Positions 34,583 through 44,396 of a DNA stretch of 46,176 bases are shown piece by piece. The DNA lies in NCBI RefSeq assembly GCF_001654985.1, contig NZ_LXEU01000016.1, positions 1-46,176 on the forward strand, given 5' to 3'. The stretch's first letter is position 1. Each line of letters opens with the position of its first letter. A program made the translations under genes and the position numbers. The notes under the pieces are model-generated. The model saw only the letters and a list, made by a program, of their open reading frames with translations. It was not told the DNA's origin and did no database searches. The DNA comes from Kluyvera georgiana ATCC 51603 (GTDB taxonomy: Bacteria; Pseudomonadota; Gammaproteobacteria; Enterobacterales; Enterobacteriaceae).

Positions 34583-35719
34583 TTATTCACTAAGAAACAG
34601 TTCAAGCAGTGAGTTCAAAAACAGTTTACCGTGCTCGGTTATCTGCCAGTATTGCTCGCACTCGGTCAGGTAGCCCAGGGCCAGCGCTTCATCCAACTGT
34701 GAGCGGATAATGCTTTCGTCCAGGCCGGTATAGGCGCTGAATTCGGCGCGCGGCGCGGCTTCCAGTAAACGGAAGCGGTTCATAAAGAATTCAAACGGCT
34801 TGTCGGCGTTCTCAACGTCGTGCTGGCGCTCCAGATAGCGCCCTTCCATATAGCCGCGCGGATGACGCGTTTTTGCCGTACGCAGAATGCGGCCGTCCGG
34901 GAACGTCACCTTGCCATGCGCACCGCAGCCGATGCCCAGATAATCGCCAAAGCGCCAGTAGTTGAGGTTGTGCTGGCACTGATAGCCCGGTTTGGCATAG
35001 GCCGAGGTTTCATACTGCTGATAACCTGCGGCGGTCAGCAATTGATGACCCTGCTCGAAGATATCCCACAGCGAGTCGTCGTCCGGCAGCACCGGCGGGC
35101 GCGAACCAAACAGAGTATTGGGCTCGATAGTCAGCTGATACCAGGAGAGATGCGGCGGCGATAGTTCAATCGCCTGGCGCAGGTCGCTCAGCGCCTCTTC
35201 CAGCGACTGATCCGGTAACCCGTGCATCAGATCGAGGTTGAAGCTGCGCAGCCCCAGCCCGCTCGCCAGGCGCGCCGCGCGTTTAGCCTCTTCCGGCCCG
35301 TGGATGCGCCCAAGACGCTGGAGCTTGCTGTCGCTAAAGCTCTGTACCCCGATAGAGATACGGTTGACGCCCGCCCGCTGATACTCCACGAAGCGGTCGG
35401 CTTCGACGGTGCCCGGGTTGGCTTCCATGGTGATTTCTGCATCAGAAGCCAACGTCAGGCGCGCGCGCACACCGTCCAGCAGAGCCTGCATCGCCGGGCC
35501 TGACAGCAGGCTCGGCGTACCGCCACCGATGAAGATAGTCTGCACTTCACGTCCCTGCGCATAAGCAACGTCGGCGTCTAAATCGCTCAGCAGATGCTGT
35601 ACGTAGTCGTCGTGTGGGACTTCACCCTTCAGCGCGTGCGAGTTGAAGTCGCAGTACGGGCACTTCTGCACGCACCACGGGATATGAATGTAGAGACTCA
35701 GCGGGGGGAGCTTAACCAT
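34583..35719 (-). CDS. hemW: HemW, radical SAM heme chaperone
   Basis: A 378-residue radical-SAM protein (the E. coli length; earlier yggW) that resembles coproporphyrinogen dehydrogenase HemN but acts as a heme chaperone. The 4Fe-4S cluster cysteines are Cys16, Cys20 and Cys23 in [18 protein letters not shown] and E-A-N-P-G-T are the SAM-binding motifs; the C-terminal HemN domain follows (~300-375). It lacks the extra N-terminal part of true HemN. Its start overlaps rdgB by eight bases. It is the last gene of the yggS-yggT-yggU-rdgB-hemW operon. Confidence 0.96.
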   Translation of the reverse strand: MVKLPPLSLYIHIPWCVQKCPYCDFNSHALKGEVPHDDYVQHLLSDLDADVAYAQGREVQTIFIGGGTPSLLSGPAMQALLDGVRARLTLASDAEITMEANPGTVEADRFVEYQRAGVNRISIGVQSFSDSKLQRLGRIHGPEEAKRAARLASGLGLRSFNLDLMHGLPDQSLEEALSDLRQAIELSPPHLSWYQLTIEPNTLFGSRPPVLPDDDSLWDIFEQGHQLLTAAGYQQYETSAYAKPGYQCQHNLNYWRFGDYLGIGCGAHGKVTFPDGRILRTAKTRHPRGYMEGRYLERQHDVENADKPFEFFMNRFRLLEAAPRAEFSAYTGLDESIIRSQLDEALALGYLTECEQYWQITEHGKLFLNSLLELFLSE

Positions 35720-36305
35720 GACGCATGGCTTCCAGTAGCAGCTTCAGCGCCTGGCCGCGGTGGGAGATGGCAATCTTCTCTTCGCGGCTAAGCTCGGCGG
35801 CGGTCTTGCCTTCCGACGGCACGAAGAAGATAGGATCGTAGCCGAAGCCGCCCTGGCCCGCTGGGGCGCGGGTAATCACGCCCGGCCAGGTGCCGTGGCA
35901 CACCAACGGCGTGGGGTCTTCTGCGTGGCGCATATAGACCAGCACGCAGTGAAACTGCGCCTGACGCTGGTCGTCCGGCACGTCTTTTAACGTTTCCAGC
36001 AGCTTTTCCAGATTCTGTTGGTCGCTGGCATCGAGGCCGGAGTAGCGTGCGGAGTAGATCCCCGGCGCGCCGCCGAGAATGTCAACTGCCAGACCAGAGT
36101 CATCGGCGATGGCCGGTAAGCCGGTCACCTGCGCGGCGTGGCGCGCTTTGAGAATCGCGTTTTCAATAAAGGTCAGCCCGGTCTCCTCGGCTGACTCTAC
36201 GCCAAGCTCGGTCTGGGCGACGATATCAAGACCAAAATCGCCGAGCAGCGAAGCAAGCTCGCGCACTTTACCGGCGTTACCGGTCGCGAGGACAACTTTT
36301 TGCAT
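35712..36305 (-). CDS. rdgB: XTP/dITP pyrophosphatase RdgB
   Basis: A 197-residue Ham1-family house-cleaning enzyme that hydrolyses non-canonical purine triphosphates (dITP, XTP) to the monophosphate, keeping them out of DNA. Motifs include [10 protein letters not shown] at the start, A-D-D-S-G-L-A-V-D at ~68-76 and G-F-G-Y-D-P-I-F-F near 150. Same length as the E. coli protein. It lies eight bases behind yggU and overlaps hemW by eight bases. Confidence 0.97.
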   Translation of the reverse strand: MQKVVLATGNAGKVRELASLLGDFGLDIVAQTELGVESAEETGLTFIENAILKARHAAQVTGLPAIADDSGLAVDILGGAPGIYSARYSGLDASDQQNLEKLLETLKDVPDDQRQAQFHCVLVYMRHAEDPTPLVCHGTWPGVITRAPAGQGGFGYDPIFFVPSEGKTAAELSREEKIAISHRGQALKLLLEAMRHG

Positions 36306-36313
36306 GGGATATC

Positions 36314-36604
36314 CTAAAGTTTCAGGGCGTCGACGCCCGATGGGATCTGTTGCGGATGAATAATTTTAACCTGTTTATGCCGCCCCAGTTCACCTTTCTC
36401 GATGATGACCTGGCTTTTGGCGACCTTAAACTGTTTGGCGAGATACTTCACCAGATGAGCATTAGCCTGCCCATCAACGGGCGGGGCGGTGATGGCGACT
36501 TTCAGTTCGTCGCCATGTACCCCAACAATCGCATCCCGGCTGGCCTTTGGCTGAATATACAGCCGCAGCACCAGCCCGTCATCGCAGGGAGTGACGGCAC
36601 TCAT
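36314..36604 (-). CDS. yggU: YggU, DUF167 protein
   Basis: A 96-residue protein of the DUF167 (UPF0235) family from the ATG at 36604, whose first bases overlap the yggT stop as ATGA; an in-frame start at 36616 would give 100 residues. The family core is visible: [21 protein letters not shown] and [10 protein letters not shown]. The function is unknown; the gene travels with yggT, yggS and rdgB. Confidence 0.93.
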   Translation of the reverse strand: MSAVTPCDDGLVLRLYIQPKASRDAIVGVHGDELKVAITAPPVDGQANAHLVKYLAKQFKVAKSQVIIEKGELGRHKQVKIIHPQQIPSGVDALKL

Positions 36605-37167
36605 AGCGCCATCCACAGTCCTGGCAGCAGCATGTTGCCGGTGGCTTGCAGCACTTCGGCGATGCCCATATTGATGACGTACAGCAGCAGCACCAGCACC
36701 ATTGGGGAAAAATCAATTCCTCCCATGGACGGCAGCAGGCGGCGGATAGGGCGCAGCAGCGGTTCGGCGAGCTGCATCAGCACGAACTCAACCGGGCTGC
36801 GGCCCTGGCTGACCCAGCTCATGATCGCCATCAGCAGCAGTACCCAGAAGATCAGCAGGCCGATGGTCTTGAGCAGAATCAGCACCGCAGAGATCCAGAT
36901 AATTGGCTGGAAGGTGATGACCATAAACAGCACGATGGCTTTCACCACGCACAGAATAAAGGCCAGCAGCAGCGAAGAACTGTCCAGCGGACCCATCGGC
37001 GGAATGACGCGACGCAGCGGGCCGACGATCGGTTGAGTGATCTTCACCACGAACTGCGAGAATGGGTTGTAAAAATCGCAGCGCGCCCACTGCATCCAGA
37101 CGCGCAGCAGTAGCACCATTGTGTACAGTTCAATCACTGTAGAGAGCAGGAAGGTCAACGTCTTCAT
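36601..37167 (-). CDS. yggT: YggT family integral membrane protein
   Basis: A 188-residue inner-membrane protein with two copies of the YggT repeat, each with a hydrophobic pair of helices and an R-P-I-R-R-L / [17 protein letters not shown] motif (~50-60 and ~145-155). Related proteins take part in osmotic or K+ tolerance and, in Gram-positives and plastids, cell or nucleoid partition. It lies 18 bp behind yggS. Confidence 0.94.
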   Translation of the reverse strand: MKTLTFLLSTVIELYTMVLLLRVWMQWARCDFYNPFSQFVVKITQPIVGPLRRVIPPMGPLDSSSLLLAFILCVVKAIVLFMVITFQPIIWISAVLILLKTIGLLIFWVLLLMAIMSWVSQGRSPVEFVLMQLAEPLLRPIRRLLPSMGGIDFSPMVLVLLLYVINMGIAEVLQATGNMLLPGLWMAL

Positions 37168-37185
37168 GGCGTTCCTTGGGGTTCC

Positions 37186-37890
37186 TTATTTTTTTGTGTA
37201 ATCACGCGCACCAAAAATCGCGGTGCCAATGCGTACCATTGTACTACCTGCCGCAACAGCGGCTTCCATGTCGTCAGACATGCCCAGAGATAGCGTGTCT
37301 ACGGTCGGGTAGTCTGCTTTCAGTCGCGCGAATGCTACAGCCATTTCGCGGGCAACGGCAAACTGCCGGTCGTACTCTTTTTCCGGCGCGGGAATCGCCA
37401 TTAAGCCGCGCAGGCAGACGTTCGGCAGGGCGGCAATAGCGGCGGCCAGCGCGTCAAGCTCTGCCAACGGAATGCCTGATTTGCTTTGCTCATCGCTGAT
37501 ATTGATTTGAATCAGCACGTTGAGCGGCGGCAAGCTGGCCGGACGCTGCTCGCTTAAGCGCACGGCAATTTTCAGTCGGTCCACGGTGTGGCACCAGTCG
37601 AAGTGCTCGGCAACCAAACGACTTTTATTGGACTGCAGTGGGCCAATAAAGTGCCATTGCAACGAGGTGATTCCCTGCTCGCGAAAGTGGAGAATTTTCT
37701 CTACCCCTTCCTGAACATAGTTTTCGCCAAACGCGCTCTGGCCCGCCGCAACGGCTTCTTCGACGGCGCTCGCAGGTTTAGTTTTACTCACTGCAAGCAG
37801 CGTTACTTCTTTTGAATCCCGGCCGCAACGTGCTGCTGCCGCTGAGATTTTCTCCCTGACCTGTGCCAGGTTATGCGCAATATCGTTCAT
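37186..37890 (-). CDS. yggS: PLP homeostasis protein YggS
   Basis: A 234-residue TIM-barrel protein (COG0325) that binds pyridoxal phosphate through Lys36 in L-L-A-V-S-K-T-K-P and balances PLP pools; it has no known catalytic activity. The open frame extends upstream to 38055, but the ATG at 37890 (M-N-D-I-A-H-N-L) gives the E. coli length and the extension overlaps the divergent yggR gene. G-L-M-A-I-P and L-S-M-G-M-S-D-D-M-like phosphate-binding motifs are at the C-terminal end. First gene of the operon. Confidence 0.96.
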   Translation of the reverse strand: MNDIAHNLAQVREKISAAAARCGRDSKEVTLLAVSKTKPASAVEEAVAAGQSAFGENYVQEGVEKILHFREQGITSLQWHFIGPLQSNKSRLVAEHFDWCHTVDRLKIAVRLSEQRPASLPPLNVLIQINISDEQSKSGIPLAELDALAAAIAALPNVCLRGLMAIPAPEKEYDRQFAVAREMAVAFARLKADYPTVDTLSLGMSDDMEAAVAAGSTMVRIGTAIFGARDYTKK

Positions 37891-37906
37891 ATGGGCTGGT
37901 GGGTCT

Positions 37907-38887
37907 ATGGATATACAAGAAATCGTGGCGCTTAGTGTAAAGCATAACGTCTCGGATCTACACCTGTGTAGCAGCGCAAACGCGCGCTGGCGTAGGGGAG
38001 GCAAGCTGGAAATCGCGCCGTTTACCGTCCCGGATCTCGAGGTGTTGATGGCCAACTGGCTGAGTGATAGCCAGCAGCAGGCGTGGCAACGGCATCGGCA
38101 GCTTGATTTTTCCGTCTCGCTTCCCGGTTGTCCACGATTACGTGCCAGCGCGTTTGCTCACAGCCAGGGGGCATCGTTGGTACTACGCCTTTTGCCCACG
38201 CGGTGCCCGACGCTTGCTGAACTGCATACGCCGGTTGCGCTGGCTGAGATGCTCAACGAAGAAAGCGGATTGATTCTGGTGACCGGGGCGACGGGGAGCG
38301 GTAAATCGACCACGCTGGCGGCAATGGTGGACCATCTCAATCATCACCTGGCAGGACATATTCTGACGCTGGAGGATCCCGTTGAGTTTCTGCATACCAG
38401 CGCAGACTGCCTGATTCAGCAGCGCGAAATCGGGCAGCATACCGCCTCTTTCGCGGAGGCGCTGAGGGTGGCGCTACGTCAGGATCCCGACGTGATTCTG
38501 CTTGGCGAGCTTCGCGATAGTGAGACAATTCGCCTGGCGCTGACGGCGGCGGAAACCGGTCATCTGGTTCTGGCGACGCTACATACGCGCGGCGCCGCGC
38601 AGGCGATCGAGCGGCTGGTTGATGTGTTTCCTGCTCAGGAGAAAGAGCCGGTTCGCAACCAGCTTGCCAGCAGCCTCTGCGCAGTGCTGGCGCAGAAGCT
38701 ACAGCCTGACAGCCAGGGCGGGCGTGTGGCGTTGTTTGAAATGTTGATTAATACACCTGCCGTCAGCAACCTTATTCGCGAGGGGAAAACGCATCAGATT
38801 GCTGGCGTGATGCAGACTGGACTGCAAAGCGGAATGCAGACCTTCAGCCAGAGCTACCAGCAGCGAGTGAATGCCGGGATGCTATAA
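37907..38887 (+). CDS. yggR: PilT-like ATPase YggR
   Basis: A 326-residue type II/IV secretion-type ATPase of the PilT group, the same length as E. coli YggR. Walker A is G-A-T-G-S-G-K-S-T at 127-135; the Asp box (L-T-L-E-D-P-V-E-F) and Walker B region (D-P-D-V-I-L-L-G-E-L-R-D) follow, with H-L-V-L-A-T-L-H-T. It could power pilus retraction, although no pilus genes lie beside it. It is divergent from yggS with only 16 bp between the start codons. Confidence 0.93.
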   Translation: MDIQEIVALSVKHNVSDLHLCSSANARWRRGGKLEIAPFTVPDLEVLMANWLSDSQQQAWQRHRQLDFSVSLPGCPRLRASAFAHSQGASLVLRLLPTRCPTLAELHTPVALAEMLNEESGLILVTGATGSGKSTTLAAMVDHLNHHLAGHILTLEDPVEFLHTSADCLIQQREIGQHTASFAEALRVALRQDPDVILLGELRDSETIRLALTAAETGHLVLATLHTRGAAQAIERLVDVFPAQEKEPVRNQLASSLCAVLAQKLQPDSQGGRVALFEMLINTPAVSNLIREGKTHQIAGVMQTGLQSGMQTFSQSYQQRVNAGML

Positions 38888-39408
38888 AAAGGAAAAACGT
38901 ATAGTTATTCGCCAGCATGATCGTCTGGCGAGCGCCATTGAGAAACAATGAATTCGGCTAGCACATAATTGAAGGCAAAAATGTGATGGCCGTTTTATTT
39001 TAATATTCATCGCTGGGATAATAATCAGTTTCTCTTTTTGTTTTGTAAATTTAATTATTGTCGCTGTTGCGGGGATGTACTTATTTGTAATTTCTGAGTG
39101 ATTTTCAAAGGGCGGAAACAAAACTTCCTACGACGTTTATTCTAATATGGTATGAGTCGTTACGCCATAGGTATGAGAGCTTTGTAATTAGTTAATTACA
39201 TTGTGTTGCGTAGGCTTACAAAAAAAGGTTGATATTCTTTTGACACTTCCAGGGTCTTCGTTCTATCCTATTTATGTAATTAGGACTAATCTTATGAAAT
39301 AAAGTTTCACTTGTCGGTTGGTTCTTATTATTAATGGTATTAGGTTTGCCTTTGCTTTGACTTATTAAATCACCATGATGGTGGATATAGACTATGGAGA
39401 GTTTCAAA
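38888..39408. promoter_or_regulatory. Long AT-rich leader upstream of the CsgD-like gene
   Basis: About 520 bp with no credible gene. The DNA is AT-rich, with palindromic AATTAGTTAATTA at ~39186-39198. The ribosome site GGAGAG at 39396-39401 belongs to the gene at 39409. Long upstream regions with many binding sites are typical of csgD-type regulators. Confidence 0.5.
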
Positions 39409-40062
39409 ATGTTTGAAGTAACTGAGAGTGTATCTAATTCCCGGAAGATTATCTTAATCACCCACCCGTCAGTACAAGCAAACGCGTTTGCAAACTATCT
39501 TACTGAATTACTTTCAGTTTCCGTCGATGTACACAATATCAACAAGCCGCTGATGCAGCGCCTTAACAAGGGCACTGTGGTATTGTTCGATATTGCCGTT
39601 TCCAACAAAAAACTGAATGGCATCTGGCGCGATATTATCCGCACGCAGTTTGATTCCCCTCGCTTGTTAATTATCAACAGTGCGCAGAAGTATGAATTAT
39701 ACGAAATGGCGCAGTGGCCTGCACTGTATGGCGTGTTCCGTCATGACGACGAAGAATCGCGCTTAATTGAGGGCGTCAAAGCGGTCTTAAACGGCGAGCA
39801 GACGGCTGAATTGAGCGTGATGCACCCAGCAATGTATGCCGTTGAACATACTCCGGAAAATCACGATAGCGTGCCGCTGACGGAACGTGAATGTGAAATT
39901 CTCAATGAATTACGTCACGGCGCGACCAATATGGATATCGCTCGTGCGTTGTTTATCAGTGAGAATACCGTCCGCACGCATCTGTATAATGTATTCCGTA
40001 AGCTAAGCGTGAAGAATAGAACTCAGGCGGTAAGCTGGGCCAACGAAAATCTGCGCCACTAA
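39409..40062 (+). CDS. CsgD-like LuxR-family transcriptional regulator
   Basis: A 217-residue protein, about the length of CsgD (216) and with the same plan. The N-terminal half is an atypical receiver-like domain lacking the usual phospho-acceptor pattern (I-I-L-I-T-H-P-S-V-Q-A-N-A; compare L-L-L-I-T-K-P-S-L-Q-A-T-A in CsgD). The C-terminal LuxR HTH (~150-210) reads L-T-E-R-E-C-E-I-L-N-E-L, D-I-A-R-A-L-F-I-S-E-N-T-V-R-T-H-L-Y-N and ends N-R-T-Q-A-V-S-W-A-N-E-N-L-R-H, almost as in CsgD. I chose the second ATG because GGAGAG precedes it. No gene of this type lies here in E. coli. It is probably a CsgD paralogue controlling biofilm or pilus-type genes. Confidence 0.87.
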   Translation: MFEVTESVSNSRKIILITHPSVQANAFANYLTELLSVSVDVHNINKPLMQRLNKGTVVLFDIAVSNKKLNGIWRDIIRTQFDSPRLLIINSAQKYELYEMAQWPALYGVFRHDDEESRLIEGVKAVLNGEQTAELSVMHPAMYAVEHTPENHDSVPLTERECEILNELRHGATNMDIARALFISENTVRTHLYNVFRKLSVKNRTQAVSWANENLRH

Positions 40063-40089
40063 TCGGCGAGTCACCTATTCTGGCGTGTT

Positions 40090-40109
40090 CCCGGGAAATG
40101 ATTCCCGGG
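40090..40109. terminator. Hairpin between convergent csgD-like gene and ruvX
   Basis: Perfect arms CCCGGGAA (40090-40097) and TTCCCGGG (40102-40109), loop ATGA, between two convergent stop codons. No strong T-run. Confidence 0.6.
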
Positions 40110-40120
40110 GCTGCCCATGG

Positions 40121-40537
40121 CTAGTAACCCTGTTCGAAATAACTTTCCAGAATCACTACGGCTGAGGCGGAGTCGACGCTGCCTTTGTTCAACGCCCTGA
40201 ATCCCCCATGCTCAAACAGCCCGGCGCGAGCCTCAACGGTGCTCAGTCGTTCATCATGCAGCGTAATCGGCACGCCAAAGCGGCCGTGAATTTTATTGGC
40301 AAAATTACGCGCGCGCGCGGTCAACGGTTGCTCGGTACCGTCCATATTCAGCGGTAGGCCGACGATGACCGTTTCAGGCTGCCACTCTTTAAGCAGACGG
40401 GCAATAATGTTCCAGTCGGGAGTGCCGTCCTGTGCCTTAATGGCGGCCAGCGGCCGTGCAGTGCCGGTAATACGTTGGCCAATCGCCACACCAATGCTGC
40501 GCGTGCCAAAATCGAAAGCCAGTAGTGTTCCACTCAT
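40121..40537 (-). CDS. ruvX: YqgF/RuvX, RNase H-fold nuclease
   Basis: A 138-residue RNase H-fold enzyme of the YqgF family, acting in 5' end processing of pre-16S rRNA and proposed as a Holliday-junction resolvase. The first acidic residue sits in [21 protein letters not shown] and D-E-R-L-S-T-V-E-A follow. It shares one base with the yqgE stop (TAATG), so translation is coupled. Confidence 0.96.
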   Translation of the reverse strand: MSGTLLAFDFGTRSIGVAIGQRITGTARPLAAIKAQDGTPDWNIIARLLKEWQPETVIVGLPLNMDGTEQPLTARARNFANKIHGRFGVPITLHDERLSTVEARAGLFEHGGFRALNKGSVDSASAVVILESYFEQGY

Positions 40538-41100
40538 TATGCGTGCCCCGCAGCGCCTGACATGGTCAGAATATTAATCCCAATCAGCTTTGCCGCTTCT
40601 TTCCAGCGTTCACCAATTGGGGTTTTAAACAGGATATTGAAATCGGCTGGGGCGGTGAGCCAGGCGTTATCGAGGATCTCCTGCTCCAGTTGCCCCTTTT
40701 CCCAGGAAGCATAGCCCAGCGCGACCAGCACTTCAGACGGTTGGCGCTCGGTACCGAGGGTCTCCAGCACATCACGAGAAGTGGTGACAATCGTATTGTC
40801 GGAGATCCGGATGCTGGAGGAGAACGACGCCGGCGGCGTGTGCAGAATAAATCCGCGATCTTCTGCCAGTGGGCCACCCAGCATGACGGGCTTATCCAGG
40901 CGAATCGACGGATCGCGAGGTTCCGGGGAGATCTTCAGCTTTTCGAGGATCCCTTCAACCTGCAAATTTTCCAGAGGTTTATTAATAATAATGCCCATTG
41001 CACCGTCGTCGTTGTATTCGCAGATGTAAACCACGGATCGGCGGAAGATGGGATCCTGGAGGGTTGGCATAGCAATAAGAAAATGATGCTGTAAATTCAT
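40537..41100 (-). CDS. yqgE: YqgE, UPF0301/DUF179 protein
   Basis: A 187-residue cytoplasmic protein from the ATG at 41100 ([12 protein letters not shown]), as in E. coli; the longer open frame to 41136 is not needed. Family motifs are [20 protein letters not shown] and [13 protein letters not shown]. The function is not established. It is translationally coupled with ruvX. Confidence 0.95.
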   Translation of the reverse strand: MNLQHHFLIAMPTLQDPIFRRSVVYICEYNDDGAMGIIINKPLENLQVEGILEKLKISPEPRDPSIRLDKPVMLGGPLAEDRGFILHTPPASFSSSIRISDNTIVTTSRDVLETLGTERQPSEVLVALGYASWEKGQLEQEILDNAWLTAPADFNILFKTPIGERWKEAAKLIGINILTMSGAAGHA

Positions 41101-41246
41101 TATCAGAGGTTCTTGTCCTGTTTTAAAAAGCAGCAATGCCCAGTATGAGGGGAAAGCGCACGGCTGTCACCAGGCTTGCCTGCGTATATGCAGCGCTGAA
41201 CGCCCGGTTGGCGGCGGATTCCCTCCCGCCGTATTAAAGCAACGTA

Positions 41247-42194
41247 CTATTTTTGCAGGCGTTTTTCGATAGCATCCATCAGCATACCGGTGATGGAAAT
41301 CGGATATTCCGCTTCGATTTCACGCACGCAGGTTGGGCTGGTGACGTTAATTTCCGTCAGACGATCGCCAATGATATCCAGACCAACGAAGATCAGGCCT
41401 TTGGCTTTCAGCGTTGGGCCAACCTTACGGGCGATTTCCCAGTCGCTTTCGCTCAGTGGACGCGGTTCACCACGGCCACCGGCGGCCAGGTTGCCGCGCG
41501 TTTCGCCGCCCTGCGGGATACGTGCCAGGCAGTAAGGTACCGGTTCGCCGTCGATAACCAGCACGCGTTTGTCGCCATCTTTAATGGCCGGCAGGTAGTT
41601 CTGCGCCATGCAGTAGCGGCTGCCGAGCTCGGTCAGCGTTTCGGCAATGACGCCAATGTTCGGATCGCCTTCCTTCACGCGGAAGATGGATGCGCCGCCC
41701 ATGCCGTCCAGCGGCTTCATGATGATGTCGCCGTGTTTTTCCCAGAATGCTTTCAGCTGCGCCTTGTTGCGGGTGACCAGCGTTTCCGGCGTCAGGTCGG
41801 AGAACCACGCGGTGAACAGCTTCTCGTTGCAGTCGCGCAGGCTCTGCGGTTTGTTGACGATAAGCGTCCCTTTCTCTTCCGCGCGCTCAAGAATATAGGT
41901 GGCGTAGATAAATTCGGTGTCGAACGGCGGATCTTTACGCATCAGGATAACGTCGAGGTCGGCGAGTTTAATATCCTGCTCGCTGCCGAACTCGTACCAT
42001 TTTTCGTAGTTCTGCTCAACGCTCAGCAGACGCGTACGCGCGTGCGATTCGCCGTTGATCAGGTACAGATCGTTCATCTCCATATAGTGGAGTTCGTAAC
42101 CGCGACGTTGTGCTTCCAGCAGCATAGCGAAGCTGGTGTCTTTCTTGATGTTGATGCTTGCGATGGGATCCATCACGATGCCGAGCTTGATCAT
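41247..42194 (-). CDS. gshB: Glutathione synthetase GshB
   Basis: A 315-residue ATP-grasp enzyme that joins gamma-glutamylcysteine and glycine, the second step of glutathione synthesis. Its N-terminal substrate domain starts M-I-K-L-G-I-V-M-D-P-I; M-K-P-L-D-G-M-G-G-A-S-I-F is the ATP-grasp lid, and E-I-N-V-T-S-P-T-C near 285 completes the Mg-ATP site. The ATG is preceded by AAAGGAGAA. It follows rsmE with a gap of 12 bp, so both are probably co-transcribed. Confidence 0.97.
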   Translation of the reverse strand: MIKLGIVMDPIASINIKKDTSFAMLLEAQRRGYELHYMEMNDLYLINGESHARTRLLSVEQNYEKWYEFGSEQDIKLADLDVILMRKDPPFDTEFIYATYILERAEEKGTLIVNKPQSLRDCNEKLFTAWFSDLTPETLVTRNKAQLKAFWEKHGDIIMKPLDGMGGASIFRVKEGDPNIGVIAETLTELGSRYCMAQNYLPAIKDGDKRVLVIDGEPVPYCLARIPQGGETRGNLAAGGRGEPRPLSESDWEIARKVGPTLKAKGLIFVGLDIIGDRLTEINVTSPTCVREIEAEYPISITGMLMDAIEKRLQK

Positions 42195-42206
42195 TATTGT
42201 TCTCCT

Positions 42207-42938
42207 TTAACCCAAGTCACCAAAGCGCACCTGCAGTGCGGTGATGGCGGTGAGTGCGGTAGTCTCTGTGCGCAAAACGCGAGGCCCCAACAGAATATCA
42301 GTAAACTGGTAGCGTGCGGTCATGGCAATTTCATCGGCGGACAGACCGCCTTCCGGGCCAATCAGCAGACGCACGCGTTCCACCGGCAGCGGCAGCGTAT
42401 TGATGCTGGCGCTGGCGCGCGGGTGCAGATTGAGCTTTAGCGCATCGTCCTGCTCGGCGCACCAGTCTTCTACGTCCATTGCCGGGCGAATCTCCGGAAC
42501 AAGGTTGCGACCGCACTGCTCGCAGGCGGCAATCGCGATTTTTTGCCACTGCTGAATCTTCTTATTCAGACGCTCGGCATCCAGTTTAACGCCGCAGCGC
42601 TCGGAAAAAAGTGGCGTAATGAGGCTTACACCCAGTTCTATCGATTTCTGGATGGTGAATTCCATTTTATCGCCGCGCGACATCACCTGGCCGAGGTGAA
42701 TATGGATCGGCGATTCACGATCGTCCAGTGCGCTGCTCTGGATTTCAACCGTCACGTTCTTTTTACCGGCATCGGTGATCACGGCCTCAAAGACGTGGTT
42801 GCTGCCGTCAAACAGCTGGATGGCCTGGCCTTTTCCCATGCGTAAAACGCGCCCGACGTGATTCGCCGCATCTTCGCATAGGGCAACCTGCGTGCCGACG
42901 GTGAGTGATTCTGGGTGATAGATGCGAGGGATGCGCAT
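42207..42938 (-). CDS. rsmE: 16S rRNA (uridine-1498 N3)-methyltransferase
   Basis: A 243-residue SPOUT-type methyltransferase from the ATG at 42938 (M-R-I-P-R-I-Y-H-P). It methylates N3 of U1498 in 16S rRNA. A PUA-like N-terminal domain (~1-70) is followed by the trefoil-knot SAM site: [22 protein letters not shown]. The frame upstream to 42992 runs over an intergenic hairpin and is not coding. Confidence 0.97.
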   Translation of the reverse strand: MRIPRIYHPESLTVGTQVALCEDAANHVGRVLRMGKGQAIQLFDGSNHVFEAVITDAGKKNVTVEIQSSALDDRESPIHIHLGQVMSRGDKMEFTIQKSIELGVSLITPLFSERCGVKLDAERLNKKIQQWQKIAIAACEQCGRNLVPEIRPAMDVEDWCAEQDDALKLNLHPRASASINTLPLPVERVRLLIGPEGGLSADEIAMTARYQFTDILLGPRVLRTETTALTAITALQVRFGDLG

Positions 42939-42962
42939 AGTCTGAATTCCATCTGTGGCTAC

Positions 42963-42985
42963 GCCCTCTCCGCCGGGGAGAGGGC
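42963..42985. repeat. CCCTCTCC-type hairpin repeat upstream of rsmE
   Basis: GCCCTCTCC (42963-42971) and GGAGAGGGC (42977-42985) form a perfect hairpin related to the one between speC and nupG. It may be the endA terminator as well as a dispersed repeat. Confidence 0.6.
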
Positions 42986-43016
42986 AGGGCAAAATAACAA
43001 TTGCCGCTAGTGTAGG

Positions 43017-43724
43017 TTAGCTCTTTTGCGCCTGGCAAGCCTGCAGCACATATGGATTATGGTTGCCCTGAATTTTGGCGATGCGCTGGTCGCGTTCGCA
43101 CTCCCATTGGCTGACGGGATACATTTTGTCCCAGGCGTTGAACAGCTGGGTTTGCTGGCGGGAGAGCGTCAGCTGATAGCGGTCGCGCATATAGAAGTAG
43201 ATACGAGCGATGGCGCCGCGTGAACGCTCCGGCGGCTCGGCGACTTTCTCTTTAAAGTCGACCTTCATGGCGCACTGGCCGTACTGGCCTTCGCCGCCGT
43301 TCCACTGCCCGTACATAAAGTTGCCGCGATCGCCGTTCACCTCGCCGACGGCAGGCTGCAGGTTGTGCATGTCGCTTTCCATCTTGCGGTATTCCGGGTC
43401 TTTGGCGCAGTTCTTCCGGCCACCGTCCTGCCAGCACTGGCGCTGATGGCCGAACTGCCACGCCGGAACGACGTGCTCCCATTCGACGCGGCTGGCGCGG
43501 TTTTCATTTTTACGCACTTTATAGCCGCAGGATTCCAGATCGATAACGCCTTTCTTACCCTGCCAGTTAATTTTACAGCCGCAGTAGAAATCGCCGGGAA
43601 CGTCGCTATTCACTTTTACGCCGGCGCTTTTGGCCTGGGAAAAGCTGTTAATACCCTCGGCTAAGGCCTGCCCGGAGAGTGCCGCCGCGACAAACGCCAC
43701 GGCAAAAGACAAATTACGGTACAT
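43017..43724 (-). CDS. endA: Endonuclease I (periplasmic DNase)
   Basis: A 235-residue periplasmic endonuclease that cuts double-stranded DNA, same length as E. coli EndA from the ATG at 43724 (M-Y-R-N-L-S). The signal peptide ends at L-A before E-G-I-N-S-F (residue 22). The HNH-like core is [14 protein letters not shown], and [16 protein letters not shown] follows. Eight cysteines probably form disulfides after export. An in-frame ATG at 43736 is also possible. Confidence 0.96.
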   Translation of the reverse strand: MYRNLSFAVAFVAAALSGQALAEGINSFSQAKSAGVKVNSDVPGDFYCGCKINWQGKKGVIDLESCGYKVRKNENRASRVEWEHVVPAWQFGHQRQCWQDGGRKNCAKDPEYRKMESDMHNLQPAVGEVNGDRGNFMYGQWNGGEGQYGQCAMKVDFKEKVAEPPERSRGAIARIYFYMRDRYQLTLSRQQTQLFNAWDKMYPVSQWECERDQRIAKIQGNHNPYVLQACQAQKS

Positions 43725-43818
43725 CACGAACTCCATCTCAAAACGAGCCCGCAACGTAACCAATGTGGTTGTCAGATGCAATCAGTCAGGTCAGAAAACT
43801 TCCAGATATTTCCGTTAG

Positions 43819-44319
43819 TTACATTTCGGCAACTAATGGTTCGCCGCAGTGGACGCAGCGATAGGTGGCTTCACCGCGCACCACGCGATTATGGCGGCGG
43901 ACGGTGAGCTGATGCTGCTGGCAGCGGCAGCGATAGGGGAAGGTATTTTTGCGCACGGACTCCAGCTCGAACTGATGGGTGCGCCGCGCCGGTACGCCGA
44001 GCACGCTCTCCATCATCCACTTCCACTCTTTACCGTGCGGCGCGACCCGGCCAAAGTGTTTCCACACCAGCAGGTGCGCCAGCTCGTGCGGCACCACTTC
44101 ATCAATAAACGCCTGCTGATTTTCCTGTAACAACACGGGATTGAGGCGAATCTCATACTGCTGAAGCCAGGCGGTACCCGCAGAGGTACCGCGCTGTTGA
44201 TAGACCAGCTTCGGTTCGGGGTAGTTACGCCCCAGCGCCAGGTTGGCCTGAGCGAGTTTTTCCCGCAGGCTGCGCATGACGTTTTGCTGGACGGCGATAG
44301 GAATTCGAGGGGTTTTCAT
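43819..44319 (-). CDS. sprT: SprT family zinc protein
   Basis: A 166-residue SprT-like protein. The zinc-protease motif H-E-L-A-H lies at 78-82 with a third histidine in W-K-H-F-G, and a C-terminal zinc ribbon carries C-R-C, then C-V-H-C near the end. Its substrate in enterobacteria is not established; eukaryotic relatives (SPRTN) clear DNA-protein crosslinks. It lies between endA and galP as in E. coli. Confidence 0.94.
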   Translation of the reverse strand: MKTPRIPIAVQQNVMRSLREKLAQANLALGRNYPEPKLVYQQRGTSAGTAWLQQYEIRLNPVLLQENQQAFIDEVVPHELAHLLVWKHFGRVAPHGKEWKWMMESVLGVPARRTHQFELESVRKNTFPYRCRCQQHQLTVRRHNRVVRGEATYRCVHCGEPLVAEM

Positions 44320-44362
44320 AACGGCTGAGAATAAAACGTGAAACGGGGAGGTGCAAGAAGAA

Positions 44363-44386
44363 GCTTCCTCCCAGGCGGGAGGAAGC
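44363..44386 (-). terminator. Terminator after galP
   Basis: GCTTCCTCCC (44363-44372) and GGGAGGAAGC (44377-44386) form a perfect 10-base stem with an AGGC loop, 11 bp past the galP stop; TTCTTCTT follows in the direction of transcription. Confidence 0.8.
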
Positions 44387-44396
44387 GGGATGAAGG

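Noticed and set aside
36350..37113. Long plus-strand open frames over yggU-yggT
   Set aside because: They are antisense to genes with clear homologues and are rich in His/Gln as expected for shadow frames.
37891..38055. N-terminal extension of YggS
   Set aside because: It overlaps the divergent yggR gene; the shorter form equals the E. coli length.
41253..42440. 395-codon plus-strand frame over gshB and rsmE
   Set aside because: Antisense to two conserved genes; no family features, an effect of high GC third positions.
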